Below are positions 1 through 7,727 of a stretch of 64,000 nt of DNA, one piece after another. The stretch's first letter is position 1, and each line of letters begins with the position of its first letter. The stretch comes from DASUPK01 sp963801055. Its GTDB lineage: Bacteria > Actinomycetota > Thermoleophilia > Solirubrobacterales > 70-9. The stretch is from positions 682,001 to 746,000 of the forward strand of contig CAWDDE010000001.1 of the NCBI GenBank assembly GCA_963801055.1, written 5' to 3'. The position numbers and the translations under genes are program-made. The notes beneath the pieces were generated by a model, which made no database searches, was not told where the DNA came from, and was given only the letters and a program-made list of their open reading frames with translations.

Positions 1-578
1 GTGACGTAGATGAAGCCCGCGTCGGCCGCCCCCTGGGTGAGCTTTCCCGAGATGCCGCTCACATCGGGTTCCTCGGAGCGCACGTTGTCGTAGATCGCCT
101 TGCCCTGGTCCGCCGGAAGCTTGCCGAGCACCTCACGGGTGTAGGACCCCACGGGAACCGTGGGGTCGCCCATCACGATCGTTGTGCCCGGTTTGGTCAG
201 GTCGTCGAGCGAGTCGATCTGCGAGTCCTGGGGAACGGCGAGCACCAGTGTGTTGGTCGCGAACACTGTCGGCTTGCCGACGAGCCCCTCGCCGTGGAGC
301 TGGTCGGGCAGGGTCGTATTGGCCGCGGCGTAGACGTCCGGCTTGACGCCCTGACGGATCTGAGCGGCCAGCTCATCCGAGCCCGCGAACGACATCTTGG
401 CGTCGATGCCCGCGGCGTCCGCGTAGTCGTTGAAGGCGGTGTCGAGAGAGGCAGCCGCCGAGACGACCATCTGGTCCGAGCCGCCGTCGCCACCGCAGCC
501 CACCATCCCGACCAGGCAGGGGCCCGCCACGGCGAGCACGGTCGCAAGGCGGGCGATTCGGCCTTCGGCGGCGCACAT
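1..578 (-). CDS. modA: ModA, molybdate ABC transporter substrate-binding lipoprotein (3' end cut by window edge)
   Basis: Periplasmic/lipid-anchored protein that captures molybdate (or tungstate) for a ModBC permease, which should lie just off the left edge. From the ATG at 578 the reading frame stays open to base 1, about 192 residues. It has a hydrophobic signal segment ending in a lipobox-like MVGC (about residues 25-28), then the mature protein begins with VVSAAASLDTAFNDYA, typical of ModA, followed by SFAGSDELAAQIRQG and TTLPDQLHGEGLVGKP. The family is usually about 250-260 aa, so roughly 60 residues are missing beyond the window. It lies downstream of, and on the same strand as, an HTH-TOBE regulator. 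No frameshift is visible. Confidence 0.93.
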   Translation of the reverse strand, partial: MCAAEGRIARLATVLAVAGPCLVGMVGCGGDGGSDQMVVSAAASLDTAFNDYADAAGIDAKMSFAGSDELAAQIRQGVKPDVYAAANTTLPDQLHGEGLVGKPTVFATNTLVLAVPQDSQIDSLDDLTKPGTTIVMGDPTVPVGSYTREVLGKLPADQGKAIYDNVRSEEPDVSGISGKLTQGAADAGFIYV

Positions 579-604
579 TCCCGCCGCCGATCATTACATA
601 TGCA

Positions 605-616
605 CTACCTAGGTAG
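605..616. promoter_or_regulatory. Perfect 12-bp palindrome in the modA promoter region
   Basis: CTACCTAGGTAG reads the same on both strands. It lies 27 bp upstream of the modA start and is followed, in the modA direction, by GTGCATATGTAAT, which contains a plausible -10 element (TATGTA). This position would allow a bound protein to block RNA polymerase. The HTH-TOBE protein encoded next door is the obvious candidate binder; that is inference. Confidence 0.4.
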
Positions 617-623
617 GCTCGAC

Positions 624-1011
624 TTAGCCTTCCCGGTCGATCATCACCGAGGTGGCCTTCACCGTGGCGGTGGCCCGGGTGCCCTCCGCGAGTCCAAGCT
701 CCTCGACCGCGTCCCGGGTGATGGCGGCCGTGATCCGGTGCGGGCCGGCCTCGATCTCGACCAGCGCCATGACCCCCTGCACCTCTACGGATGTGATCGT
801 CCCAGGGAAGCGATTTCGCGCCGAGAACGAGTGCCTGGTGAGGTGGCGGGCAGGGCGCAGCACGAAGGCGCTCCACCTCGCTAGCCGGTACCCGCCGGCG
901 GTTCCGCGAGTCCCGGCTGGTGCGGAGCTTCCCCGTGCGATCCCAGCGGCGCAGCGTGTCGACGCTGACGCCGATCGCCCGCGCGGCCTCGCCCATGCTG
1001 AGATCGGTCAT
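624..1011 (-). CDS. HTH-TOBE molybdenum-responsive regulator (one frameshift)
   Basis: Small regulator joining an N-terminal MerR/excisionase-type helix-turn-helix (GEAARAIGVSVDTLRRWDR near the start) to a C-terminal TOBE/Mop domain that binds molybdate (SARNRFPGTITSVEVQG to the C-terminal SVMIDREG). The two halves are in different frames; dropping one C near 866 joins them into a protein of about 128 aa, the usual size of this actinobacterial family. The gene precedes modA on the same strand and is divergent from a stand-alone Mop gene, so it probably controls molybdate uptake and/or cofactor genes. The break is most likely a sequencing insertion. Confidence 0.8.
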
Positions 1012-1141
1012 CGCCGTCAGTCAGTATGGCAGCGAGCGCTCCTGCCTATGCAAGCTCCTCCACGGCTCGCGGCGGTCCCGCGCGGCGGATGATCTAGCCT
1101 CGTGGCGAGACGGAGACAATCACAAGCCGGAGGAGGAGCCC

Positions 1142-1348
1142 TTGCAGATCAGCGCGCGAAACAAGCTTCCGGGCAAGGTCACGAACATCAACGCCGGTGA
1201 GGCGATTGCAAACGTGGAGCTGGAGGTGAGCGGTATGAGGCTCATCGCGTCGGTGACGGTCGAGGCGGTTCGCGAGCTCGGAATAGAGGCGGGCAAGGAT
1301 GTGACCGCCGTGATCAAGGCGAGCGACGTGATGCTGGGAGTCGAGTGA
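1142..1348 (+). CDS. Mop, single-domain molybdopterin/molybdate-binding TOBE protein
   Basis: A 68-residue protein that is a single TOBE domain, from QISARNKLPGKVTNIN through RELGIEAGKDVTAVIKAS to VMLGVE. Mop proteins (molbindins) oligomerise to store or buffer molybdate in the cytoplasm. The TTG start is chosen because a strong Shine-Dalgarno run GGAGGAGG (1129-1136) sits a few bases upstream and because the family begins with (M/L)xISARN. It is immediately upstream of moeA and likely co-transcribed. Its sequence is similar in type to the TOBE half of the divergent regulator, so the locus holds two Mop-type domains. Confidence 0.88.
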   Translation: MQISARNKLPGKVTNINAGEAIANVELEVSGMRLIASVTVEAVRELGIEAGKDVTAVIKASDVMLGVE

Positions 1349-1355
1349 GGGCGCC

Positions 1356-2613
1356 CTGACGCGAGCTCCCGCGGACAAGCCGATCGACCTCGACGACGCC
1401 AGACGCCTCGTCCTCGAGCGTGTCGGCCCGTTGGCCGCCGAGCCGGTGCCCCTGCGCGAGGCGCTGGGCCGGATTCTTGCCGTCGACGTCGAGAGTGCCG
1501 ACCCCGTTCCCGGCTTCGACAACTCCTCGATGGACGGCTTCGCGGTGCGGGCGGCGGACACCCGCGGCGCGGCGGCCGGGGTCCCGGTGACCCTCACGGT
1601 CGCCGACGAGTCCCGGGCCGGGCGGCCCGCCCGATCGGCGTTGCACGGCGGAGAGGCGATCGGGATCTCGACCGGCGCGGTGATTCCGGACGGAGCCGAC
1701 TCGGTCGTCCGGATCGAGGACACCAGCGTTCGCGATGGACGTGTCGAGATCGAGGCTGAGGTCAAGCCCGGGACCAATGTGCGGCACGCCGGAGATGACA
1801 TCGAGCCCGGAGCCACGGTCCTCAGGCACGGCGTTCGGATCGGCGCGGCGGAGCTCGGAGTGCTCGCGTCGGTGGGGGTCGCCACGGTCAGCTGCGTCCG
1901 CCGCCCGCGTTTGGCGGTGCTGACCACCGGCGACGAGCTGCTGGAACCGGGTGACCCGGCGCAGCCCGGGGGCGTTCGGAACTCCAACGCCTACACGATC
2001 CCGGCGCTCGCCCGGAGCGCGGGGGCGGAGCTGGTGGCCACGGAGACGGTCAGGGACGATCCCGACCAGACCCGTGCTGCGATCGCGCGATCGCTCGATT
2101 CCGAGCTCGCCGTCATCTGCGGCGGCGTCTCGGTCGGGGGGCACGATCACGTCAAGGGGGCGCTTGCCTCCCTCGGCGTCGAGCAGGTCTTTTGGAGGGT
2201 GGCGCTGAAGCCCGGCAAGCCGACCTGGTTCGGGGTCGCCCCACAGGGTGCGCTGGTCTTCGGCCTGCCGGGCAACCCGGTCTCCGCCATGGTCACCTTC
2301 CTCCTCTTCGTCCGCCCGGCGATCATTGGGATGTCTGCGCGCTGCGTCTCGCGAGGAGCGGGTCCACGCGACGCTCGATCAGGACCTCCCCAGGGCGCCC
2401 GGGCGTGCCCACGCCGTCCGTTGTCGCGTCGAGGCGCGGGACGACGGCTGGCACGCCCGGGCGACCGGCGATCAGGACTCGCACGTCCTGACCTCCATGC
2501 TCGGCGCCGAGGCCCTGGCCATCGTGCCCGCAGACGCGGACCCGCCCGCCGCCGGCGACACGGTCGAGCTGATACTGCTTCCAGCCGACTGGGGTCTAGG
2601 ATCGCTTCGATGA
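1356..2613 (+). CDS. moeA: MoeA, molybdopterin molybdenumtransferase (one frameshift, start uncertain)
   Basis: Inserts molybdate into adenylylated molybdopterin in the last step of Moco synthesis. Family motifs are in order: NSSMDGFAVRA, GISTGAVIPDGADSVV, LTTGDELLEPGD, GGVSVGGHDHVK, LKPGKPTWFG and FGLPGNPVSAM. Family-like residues (IDLDDARRLVLERVGPL) are encoded in frame upstream of the first TTG at 1431, so the start lies further up near 1356, but no ATG/GTG is in frame there; an indel near the start is possible. A second break near 2335 (an extra T) moves the C-terminal domain (EERVHATLDQDLPRAPGRAH to LLPADWGL) into another frame. The stop overlaps the moaDE start. Confidence 0.88.
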
Positions 2614-3311
2614 CGGTCACGGTGCGACTGTTCGCAATCCTTCGCGAGCGCGCCGGCAGGGATTCGATCGAGATGGAGCTCGACGAGGGCGCGACCGTCG
2701 CAGAAGCGCTCGATCGGCTCTCCGAGCGCCCGGAGCTCGGCGATCTGCTGGAGCGGATGCCCGTGCGGATGGCCGTGAACCGCGACTACGCGGATTCCGA
2801 TACTTCGCTTGCGCCCGGTGACGAGCTTGCGCTCGTTCCACCGGTCAGCGGCGGCGCCGATGCCTTGGCGCACGTTCGAATCACCGATCAGCCGCTCTCC
2901 CTGGCGTCGCTATCGGGTCTGGTCTCCCGTCCCGAGGCGGGCGCCATCGTCACCTTCCAGGGGACGACCAGGGAGGTGACCAGGCTCGACTACGAGGCGT
3001 ACGCGGAGATGGCGGAGCGCAAGATCGAGGAGATCCTCCGCGAGTGCATCGAGCGCCACGGGCTGGCGGCGGCAGCGGCCGAGCACCGGATCGGACCCGT
3101 TCCGCTGGGGCAGTCCAGCGTGATCCTCTCGGTCTCGGCCGCCCACCGCGAAGAGGCGTTCGCGGGCGCCCGCGAGGCGATCGACAGGATCAAGGCGGAG
3201 GCGCCGATCTGGAAGCGCGAGATCGAGGCTACCGCGGAGGGCGAGACGGGCCGCTGGGTGGAGGGCGCCGCACCGCCCACCCGGGTCTCCGGGCGCGGTG
3301 CGGCCTCGTGA
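2610..3311 (+). CDS. MoaD-MoaE fusion, molybdopterin synthase
   Basis: A 233-aa fusion of both molybdopterin synthase subunits, which sulfurate cyclic pyranopterin monophosphate to molybdopterin. Residues 1-80 are MoaD-like (ubiquitin fold: VTVRLFAILRERAGRDSIEM ... LAPGDELALVPPVSGG); the GG at the end corresponds to the thiocarboxylated C-terminal GG of free MoaD, but here it is internal. Residues 85-233 are MoaE-like (AGAIVTFQGTTRE, LDYEAYAEMAERKI, HRIGPVPLGQSSV, EAPIWKREI). The ATG overlaps the moeA TGA as ATGA. MoaD-MoaE fusions are known in Actinobacteria; how a fused, internal GG is activated is not visible from sequence. Confidence 0.93.
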   Translation: MTVTVRLFAILRERAGRDSIEMELDEGATVAEALDRLSERPELGDLLERMPVRMAVNRDYADSDTSLAPGDELALVPPVSGGADALAHVRITDQPLSLASLSGLVSRPEAGAIVTFQGTTREVTRLDYEAYAEMAERKIEEILRECIERHGLAAAAAEHRIGPVPLGQSSVILSVSAAHREEAFAGAREAIDRIKAEAPIWKREIEATAEGETGRWVEGAAPPTRVSGRGAAS

Positions 3312-3796
3312 GCGAGCTTCCCCACCTCGACGATGAGGGCGCGGCCCGGATGGTCGACATCGGCGCGAAGCAGCCGACCGAGCGATACGCCCGGGCAGAG
3401 GCCGTCGTGCGGATGTCGCCCGAGACGGCGGAGGCGGTGGGGCGCGGGGACTCCCGCAAGGGTGACGTGGTGGGAACCGCGCGGCTGGCCGGAATCCAGG
3501 CGGCCAAGCGCACCGGAGAGCTGATCCCTCTGGCCCACCCGCTGTCGCTCACCTTCATCGGTGTCGATGCGCGGGTCGAGGCCGACGACGGGCTGGTCGT
3601 CCTGACCTCCGAGGTGCGGACGGTCGGTCGCACCGGGGTCGAGATGGAGGCGATGACCGCCTGCGCGGTCGCCGCGCTCACCGTCTACGACATGGTCAAG
3701 GGCCTGGAGCGCGGGGTCACCGTGGAGCGCATAGCGCTGCTCGAGAAGTCGGGCGGACGTAGCGGCGCCTGGCGCAGCGATGCGCAGGCCGACTGA
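3308..3796 (+). CDS. moaC: MoaC, cyclic pyranopterin monophosphate synthase
   Basis: Acts with MoaA to convert GTP-derived 3',8-cH2GTP to cyclic pyranopterin monophosphate. The 162-aa protein starts at a GTG overlapping the moaDE stop (GTGA) and reads SELPHLDDEGAARMVDIGAK, then KGDVVGTARLAGIQAAKRT, the substrate-site LIPLAHPLSLT, GVEMEAMTACAVAALTVYDM and the C-terminal LLEKSGGRSG. All regions conserved in MoaC are present and length is normal. No moaA is in this window; it must be elsewhere in the genome. Confidence 0.95.
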   Translation: MSELPHLDDEGAARMVDIGAKQPTERYARAEAVVRMSPETAEAVGRGDSRKGDVVGTARLAGIQAAKRTGELIPLAHPLSLTFIGVDARVEADDGLVVLTSEVRTVGRTGVEMEAMTACAVAALTVYDMVKGLERGVTVERIALLEKSGGRSGAWRSDAQAD

Positions 3797-4303
3797 TGGC
3801 TCCGCCGAGCGCTGAGCCCGTGCGCGCAGCCGTGATCACGATCTCCACGTCGCGGGCCGCGGGCGAGGGGGACGACGAGGGCGGTGACGCGCTCACCGAG
3901 TTCGCCGCCTCGCTCGGGGCGGAGCTCGCCGGCCGTGAGGTGATTCCCGACGACCTGGATCTGATCTCCCAGCGCCTGGTTCATTGGGCGGACGCGGAGG
4001 GCTGCGATCTGGTGCTCACCACCGGCGGCACGGGATTCAGCCCCAACGACCTGACGCCGGAGGCGACCCGGGCGGTGATCGACCGGGAGGCGCCGGGGAT
4101 CCCCGAGGCGATGCGGGCGGCGTCGCGTCCCGCACACCCGCCACTGGATGCTCTCGCGCGCTGTCGCCGGCATCCGAGGCACCACCCTGATCGTGAACTT
4201 CCCGGGCAGCCCGAAGAGCATCGGCGAGGCGGGTGAGGCGATCGCGGCGGCTCTCCCGCACGCCCTGGAGCTGGTTGCGGGCAAGCGCAACGCGCATCAT
4301 TGA
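3796..4303 (+). CDS. MogA/MoaB-type molybdopterin adenylyltransferase (one frameshift)
   Basis: Adenylylates molybdopterin before MoeA inserts molybdenum. The start ATG overlaps the moaC stop (TGATG). N-terminal VRAAVITISTSRAAGEGDDE and the nucleotide-binding LTTGGTGFSPNDLTPEAT are in the first frame. After residue ~110 an extra C near 4130 shifts the frame; the continuation HTRHWMLSRAVAGIRG, TTLIVNFPGSPKSIGEA and ALELVAGKRNAHH to the TGA at 4301 is in the next frame. Restored length is about 168 aa, normal for MoaB/MogA. Last gene of the Moco operon. Confidence 0.88.
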
Positions 4304-4325
4304 GCAGGTAGCTTGGAAGATCTCG

Positions 4326-4523
4326 ATGACAGCTCGCGAGATCAACAGGGCGGAGGCCGAGGGTTTTCCCTACCGTCCGCATCGGATCGTGGATTCGGTC
4401 GGCGATCTCATTCCCGAGTTGGTCGCGCCGGCGAGGCGGGCCTCGGACGATCGGGCTGTGGGCCAAGGCGCCGCGAACGTCTCCAGGCTTCGTAACCGTC
4501 TGACCCGGCGGGACGGCGGCTAG
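4326..4523 (+). CDS. Small hypothetical protein
   Basis: Possible 65-aa protein beginning MTAREINRAEAEGFPYRPHR and ending SRLRNRLTRRDGG. It follows mogA by 22 bp on the same strand, with a weak GGAAG element upstream. Charged, no membrane segment, no family recognised. It could be an operon tail gene or a chance frame. Confidence 0.35.
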   Translation: MTAREINRAEAEGFPYRPHRIVDSVGDLIPELVAPARRASDDRAVGQGAANVSRLRNRLTRRDGG

Positions 4524-4555
4524 CCCTCGGGGCTGAGGGGGCAACTGGGGAGCCC

Positions 4556-5182
4556 ATGTCAGCAGCGAGCGAGTTCCCGGGCGATGCTGCGCCGGCAGTC
4601 AGACGAGTAACCGCCGCGAGGGCGGACGAGGTGACTGAGTTGTTCGCCCTCGCCTTCTACGAAGACCCCACGTGGAGCTGGGCTTTTCCAGATCCCGAGA
4701 GGCGCATCGAGCACCACCGGACCTGGTGGGGCCTCTACGTTCACAGCGCGCTGCCCTATGGATGGGTATGGGTGACTGAAGACGGTGGTGCCGCCTCCCT
4801 TTGGACTCCACCAGGCAAGCCTGAACTCAATCCTGAAGACGAAGCGAGGGTCCGGCCTCTACTCCGCGAACTGCTCGGTGCCCATGCTGAGAACGTGGTC
4901 ACCTTGCTCGATCGCTTCGATTCCCACCATCCAACAGGGGAGCCGCACTACTACCTGGCTCTGCTTGGAACCCATCCAGACCACCGCGGGCAAGGCAGGG
5001 GCATGGGGCTGTTGGCCGCGAACCTCTCGCTCATCGATGAGCTGGGATTCCCGGCCTACCTCGAGTCCACCAATCCAGCCAACGATCACCGCTACGAGCG
5101 GCTTGGCTTCGTCCAGGTTGGAGGGTTCGCGCTGCCTGGGGGCGAGTCGACGGTCGCCTGCATGTGGCGCGATCCGCAGTGA
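4556..5182 (+). CDS. GNAT-family N-acetyltransferase
   Basis: A 208-aa acetyltransferase of unknown substrate. The acetyl-CoA binding loop of GNAT motif A is clear at about residues 140-150: GTHPDHRGQGRGMGLL (R/Q-x-x-G-x-G/A). It is followed by PAYLESTNPANDHRYERLGF, the usual motif B region in which the acceptor-side strand and the conserved Y/G lie. N-terminal VRRVTAARADEVTELFALAF fits the first strand and helix of GNAT domains. Separate from the Moco operon and upstream of a convergent SnoaL-like gene. Confidence 0.85.
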   Translation: MSAASEFPGDAAPAVRRVTAARADEVTELFALAFYEDPTWSWAFPDPERRIEHHRTWWGLYVHSALPYGWVWVTEDGGAASLWTPPGKPELNPEDEARVRPLLRELLGAHAENVVTLLDRFDSHHPTGEPHYYLALLGTHPDHRGQGRGMGLLAANLSLIDELGFPAYLESTNPANDHRYERLGFVQVGGFALPGGESTVACMWRDPQ

Positions 5183-5192
5183 ACGCGAGCGG

Positions 5193-5600
5193 CTAGTCCG
5201 ATGGCGCGGCGGCTTTGAGGGCCTGCGCCCGCGTTTCATACTCCCCGCCGTCGACTATCTGACCATCCCTGACGACGAACACAGCGGCGAACGGAGTACC
5301 GGGTAGCACCACACCGCTGTGCTTGGTGCGTCCGCCGTATCGCAGCGTCGCGACGACAGTCTCATCGTCCACATCGATCAGCTCGACCAGGTCGACTCGA
5401 AACTCGGCGAACGTGTCAAGCCAATCCTCGATATAGGCACGTACCGCGGCCCTTCCGCGGATTGGGCCACGATCGTCGGGCGCGCCCTCAATGCTCCGCC
5501 ACCGTGCGTCTTCGGCCCAGTACTCCGTGAACGCATCGAGCCCCGCACGGTGCCACACGTCGTAGGCGCGCTTGACCACTTCCACGCTCGCCGTCGACAT
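5193..5600 (-). CDS. SnoaL-like / NTF2-fold protein
   Basis: A 135-aa single-domain alpha+beta barrel protein. It has the standard SnoaL pattern: helix VEVVKRAYDVWHRAGLDAFT, DARWRSIEGAPDDRG, IRGRAAVRAYIEDW, FAEFRVDLVELIDVDD, a central strand and the closing VFVVRDGQIVDGGEYETRA. Such proteins can be small-molecule isomerases, hydrolases or merely binding proteins; substrate cannot be inferred. Convergent with the GNAT gene and divergent from efp. Confidence 0.8.
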   Translation of the reverse strand: MSTASVEVVKRAYDVWHRAGLDAFTEYWAEDARWRSIEGAPDDRGPIRGRAAVRAYIEDWLDTFAEFRVDLVELIDVDDETVVATLRYGGRTKHSGVVLPGTPFAAVFVVRDGQIVDGGEYETRAQALKAAAPSD

Positions 5601-5647
5601 AGCCCGACCAGTATCCCGCCGCCGCGCGGCGGCTAGCCTTTTCGACC

Positions 5648-6208
5648 GTGATCTCGACCAACCAATTCAAGAACGGCACGCACATCGACGTCGACGGGAC
5701 CGTCTTCCGCATCGTCGAGTTCCAGCACGTGAAGCCCGGCAAGGGAGGGGCCTTCGTGCGCTCCAAGCTCAAGCGGGTCGACGACGGCGCGGTGATCGAT
5801 AAGACCTTCAAGGCCGGCGAGAAGTTCCGCCCGGTCCGGACGGAGACCCGCAAGATGCAGTTCCTCTACGACTCCGGCGATGCCGCCGTCTTCATGGACA
5901 ACTCGAGTTACGAGCAGACCGAGATCTCGAAGTCGGTCGTCGGAGACGCGCTGCGCTGGACTCCGCCCAACTCCGACGTCGACCTGCTCTACGTCGACGA
6001 ACGCCCTGCTGGGGCTCAGCCACCGAGCGCCGTGGACCTGGCCGTGACCCAGACGGATCCGGGTCTGAAGGGAGACACCGCCTCCGGCGGGGGCACCAAG
6101 CCGGCGACGCTCGAGACCGGCGTGGTGGTGCAGGTGCCACTCTTCATCGAGGAGGGCGAGCGCGTCCGGGTCGACACGCGCAGCGGCCAGTACGTCTCCC
6201 GGGCCTAG
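5648..6208 (+). CDS. efp: Elongation factor P
   Basis: Relieves ribosome stalling at polyproline by binding between P and E sites. The 186-aa protein has the three barrel domains of EF-P. Domain I carries the loop HVKPGKGGAFVRSKLK whose Lys (about residue 33) sits where modified EF-Ps carry beta-lysine or another group; domain III ends DTRSGQYVSRA, the normal C-terminus. GTG start at 5648 chosen because it places MISTNQFKNGTHI at the usual N-terminus. It is followed by nusB, an arrangement common in Gram-positive bacteria and Actinobacteria. Confidence 0.96.
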   Translation: MISTNQFKNGTHIDVDGTVFRIVEFQHVKPGKGGAFVRSKLKRVDDGAVIDKTFKAGEKFRPVRTETRKMQFLYDSGDAAVFMDNSSYEQTEISKSVVGDALRWTPPNSDVDLLYVDERPAGAQPPSAVDLAVTQTDPGLKGDTASGGGTKPATLETGVVVQVPLFIEEGERVRVDTRSGQYVSRA

Positions 6209-6279
6209 CGGGCGCGGCGTCCGTCCCATCGGATCGGTGGGCCCTGCAGGTAGCGCTTCCGCCTGATGTACTCGGTCCG

Positions 6280-6660
6280 ATGAAGCGATCCGACCAGCGA
6301 CGGGATGCCGTCTTCGCGCTCTATCAGCACGAGATCACCGGCAGGCCGCTCGGGGAGCTGCTCGAGGGCGCGAAGCCGTTCACCCGCGAGCTCGCAGAGG
6401 GAGTGGCCGCCAACCGCGACGAACTGGACGACCTGATCTCGAGGCATTCAACGGGTTGGTCGCTCGAGCGTATCGCTCCGCTCGAGCGCAGCATCATGCG
6501 GACGGCCCTCTACGAGGCACTGCACCGTGACGACGTCCCGGTGGAGGTCGCCATCGACGAGGCCGTGGAACTTGCCAAGCGGTACTGCGGCGCCGACGCC
6601 CCGGGCTTCGTCAACGGGGTCCTCGGCGCCGCCCTCGAGGAGAGAGGTGCCGTCGACTGA
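6280..6660 (+). CDS. nusB: NusB, transcription antitermination factor
   Basis: Forms the NusB-NusE (S10) complex that binds boxA and prevents premature termination of rRNA operons. The 126-aa all-helical protein starts MKRSDQRRDAVFALYQHEIT, with the family core WSLERIAPLERSIMRTALYE, VPVEVAIDEAVELAKRY and the C-terminal GADAPGFVNGVLGA. Length is normal. The TGA overlaps the ATG of the next gene (TGATG), so the HAD gene is probably translationally coupled. Confidence 0.95.
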   Translation: MKRSDQRRDAVFALYQHEITGRPLGELLEGAKPFTRELAEGVAANRDELDDLISRHSTGWSLERIAPLERSIMRTALYEALHRDDVPVEVAIDEAVELAKRYCGADAPGFVNGVLGAALEERGAVD

Positions 6661-7442
6661 TGGCCGCCGCGCTGGAGGGAATCGAGGGCCTTCTCCTCGA
6701 CCTCAGCGGCGTGGTCTACGTGCAGGACGAGGCGGTTCCGGGCGCCGCGGAGGCGTTGCGGCGGCTCCGCGACCGGGGGACCCCGATCCGGCTGGTCACC
6801 AACACGACCATGCGTCCCAGGCGCTCGATCCTAGAGCGCCTCGAGCGGCTCGGGCTCGAGGCCGATCCGTCCGAGCTGCTGACCCCCGCAACCCTGGCCG
6901 CGAAGCGCTGCGCCGAGGCCGGATACGAGTCCGTCTCGCTGGTCGTGCTCGACGACCTTCGCGAGGACCTGGAGGGCCTCGAAGAGAAGGGCGACTCGGT
7001 CGACGCGGTGGTCGTCGGCGACCTGGGCGACCGCTGGGACTACGACGTCCTCAACCGGGCCTTTCGCAGCCTGATGGATGGGGCGGAGCTGATCGCGCTG
7101 CAGAAGAACCGGTACTGGGAGACCTCCGAAGGGCTCTCCCTGGACGCCGGCCCGTTCGTCTCCGCGCTGGAGTACGCCACGGGCCGCGAGGCCGAGGTGG
7201 TCGGCAAGCCCTCACCAGCCTTCTTCGAGCTCGCCCTCGGCGAGCTCGGGGTGAGTGCCGACCGCGCCGCGATGGTCGGCGACGATGTCGAGGCGGACGT
7301 CGGCGGAGCGATGGATGCCGGCCTCGCCGGGATCCTGGTCCGCACGGGCAAGTACAGGGAGGATCTGGTCGGCGAGAGCGGGATCGAGCCAACGGCGACG
7401 GTGGACTCGATCGCGGACGTGCCCGAGCTGCTCTCGATCTGA
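6660..7442 (+). CDS. HAD-superfamily hydrolase, LHPP/HDHD2-like subgroup (class IIA)
   Basis: A 260-aa phosphatase-fold protein with HAD motif I LLLDLSGVVY (nucleophile Asp14). The usual general acid D+2 is Ser, as is normal in the LHPP/HDHD2 subgroup (DISG/DLSG), so this is not a defect. Motif II is LVTNTTMRPR, the class II cap follows, GREAEVVGKPSP supplies motif III Lys, and MVGDDVEADVGGAMDAG is motif IV. Members include phospholysine phosphohistidine inorganic pyrophosphate phosphatases; the substrate here is unknown. Coupled to nusB by start/stop overlap. Confidence 0.86.
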   Translation: MAAALEGIEGLLLDLSGVVYVQDEAVPGAAEALRRLRDRGTPIRLVTNTTMRPRRSILERLERLGLEADPSELLTPATLAAKRCAEAGYESVSLVVLDDLREDLEGLEEKGDSVDAVVVGDLGDRWDYDVLNRAFRSLMDGAELIALQKNRYWETSEGLSLDAGPFVSALEYATGREAEVVGKPSPAFFELALGELGVSADRAAMVGDDVEADVGGAMDAGLAGILVRTGKYREDLVGESGIEPTATVDSIADVPELLSI

Positions 7443-7531
7443 GGAAGATCCGTGGTTCTCCGCCGGCCATTGCGCACAAATGCCCGATGCGGGCGATCAG
7501 CGGGTGCGTCCGATCAACTACCGTGACGGCG

Positions 7532-7720
7532 ATGCAGGACCGGGCGGCAGACCTGGAAGCGATAACGGCGCGGCTGGAACGGATAGCGGACGAGCTCGAG
7601 GCGGGGCCGGACGAGGAGCGCGCCGCCGAGTTGGTGCGAGAGGCCTCGCAGTCCGCGGCGGAGGCAGGGAGGGCGGTGGAAGCCGCCCTGAGGGCCGCGA
7701 CGGATACGTCGTCGCCCTGA
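7532..7720 (+). CDS. Small helical protein upstream of the prenyl synthase (XseB-like?)
   Basis: A 62-aa, almost entirely helical and acidic protein: DRAADLEAITARLERIADEL, then EERAAELVREASQSAAEAGR and VEAALRAATDTSSP. It is seven bases upstream of the prenyl synthase ATG. Size and heptad pattern recall the exonuclease VII small subunit (XseB), which often sits directly before ispA, but the XseB consensus LEEALxLFEEG is not evident and no xseA is next to it. Function therefore left open; a 90-bp gap separates it from the HAD gene. Confidence 0.5.
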   Translation: MQDRAADLEAITARLERIADELEAGPDEERAAELVREASQSAAEAGRAVEAALRAATDTSSP

Positions 7721-7727
7721 GCAGGCC

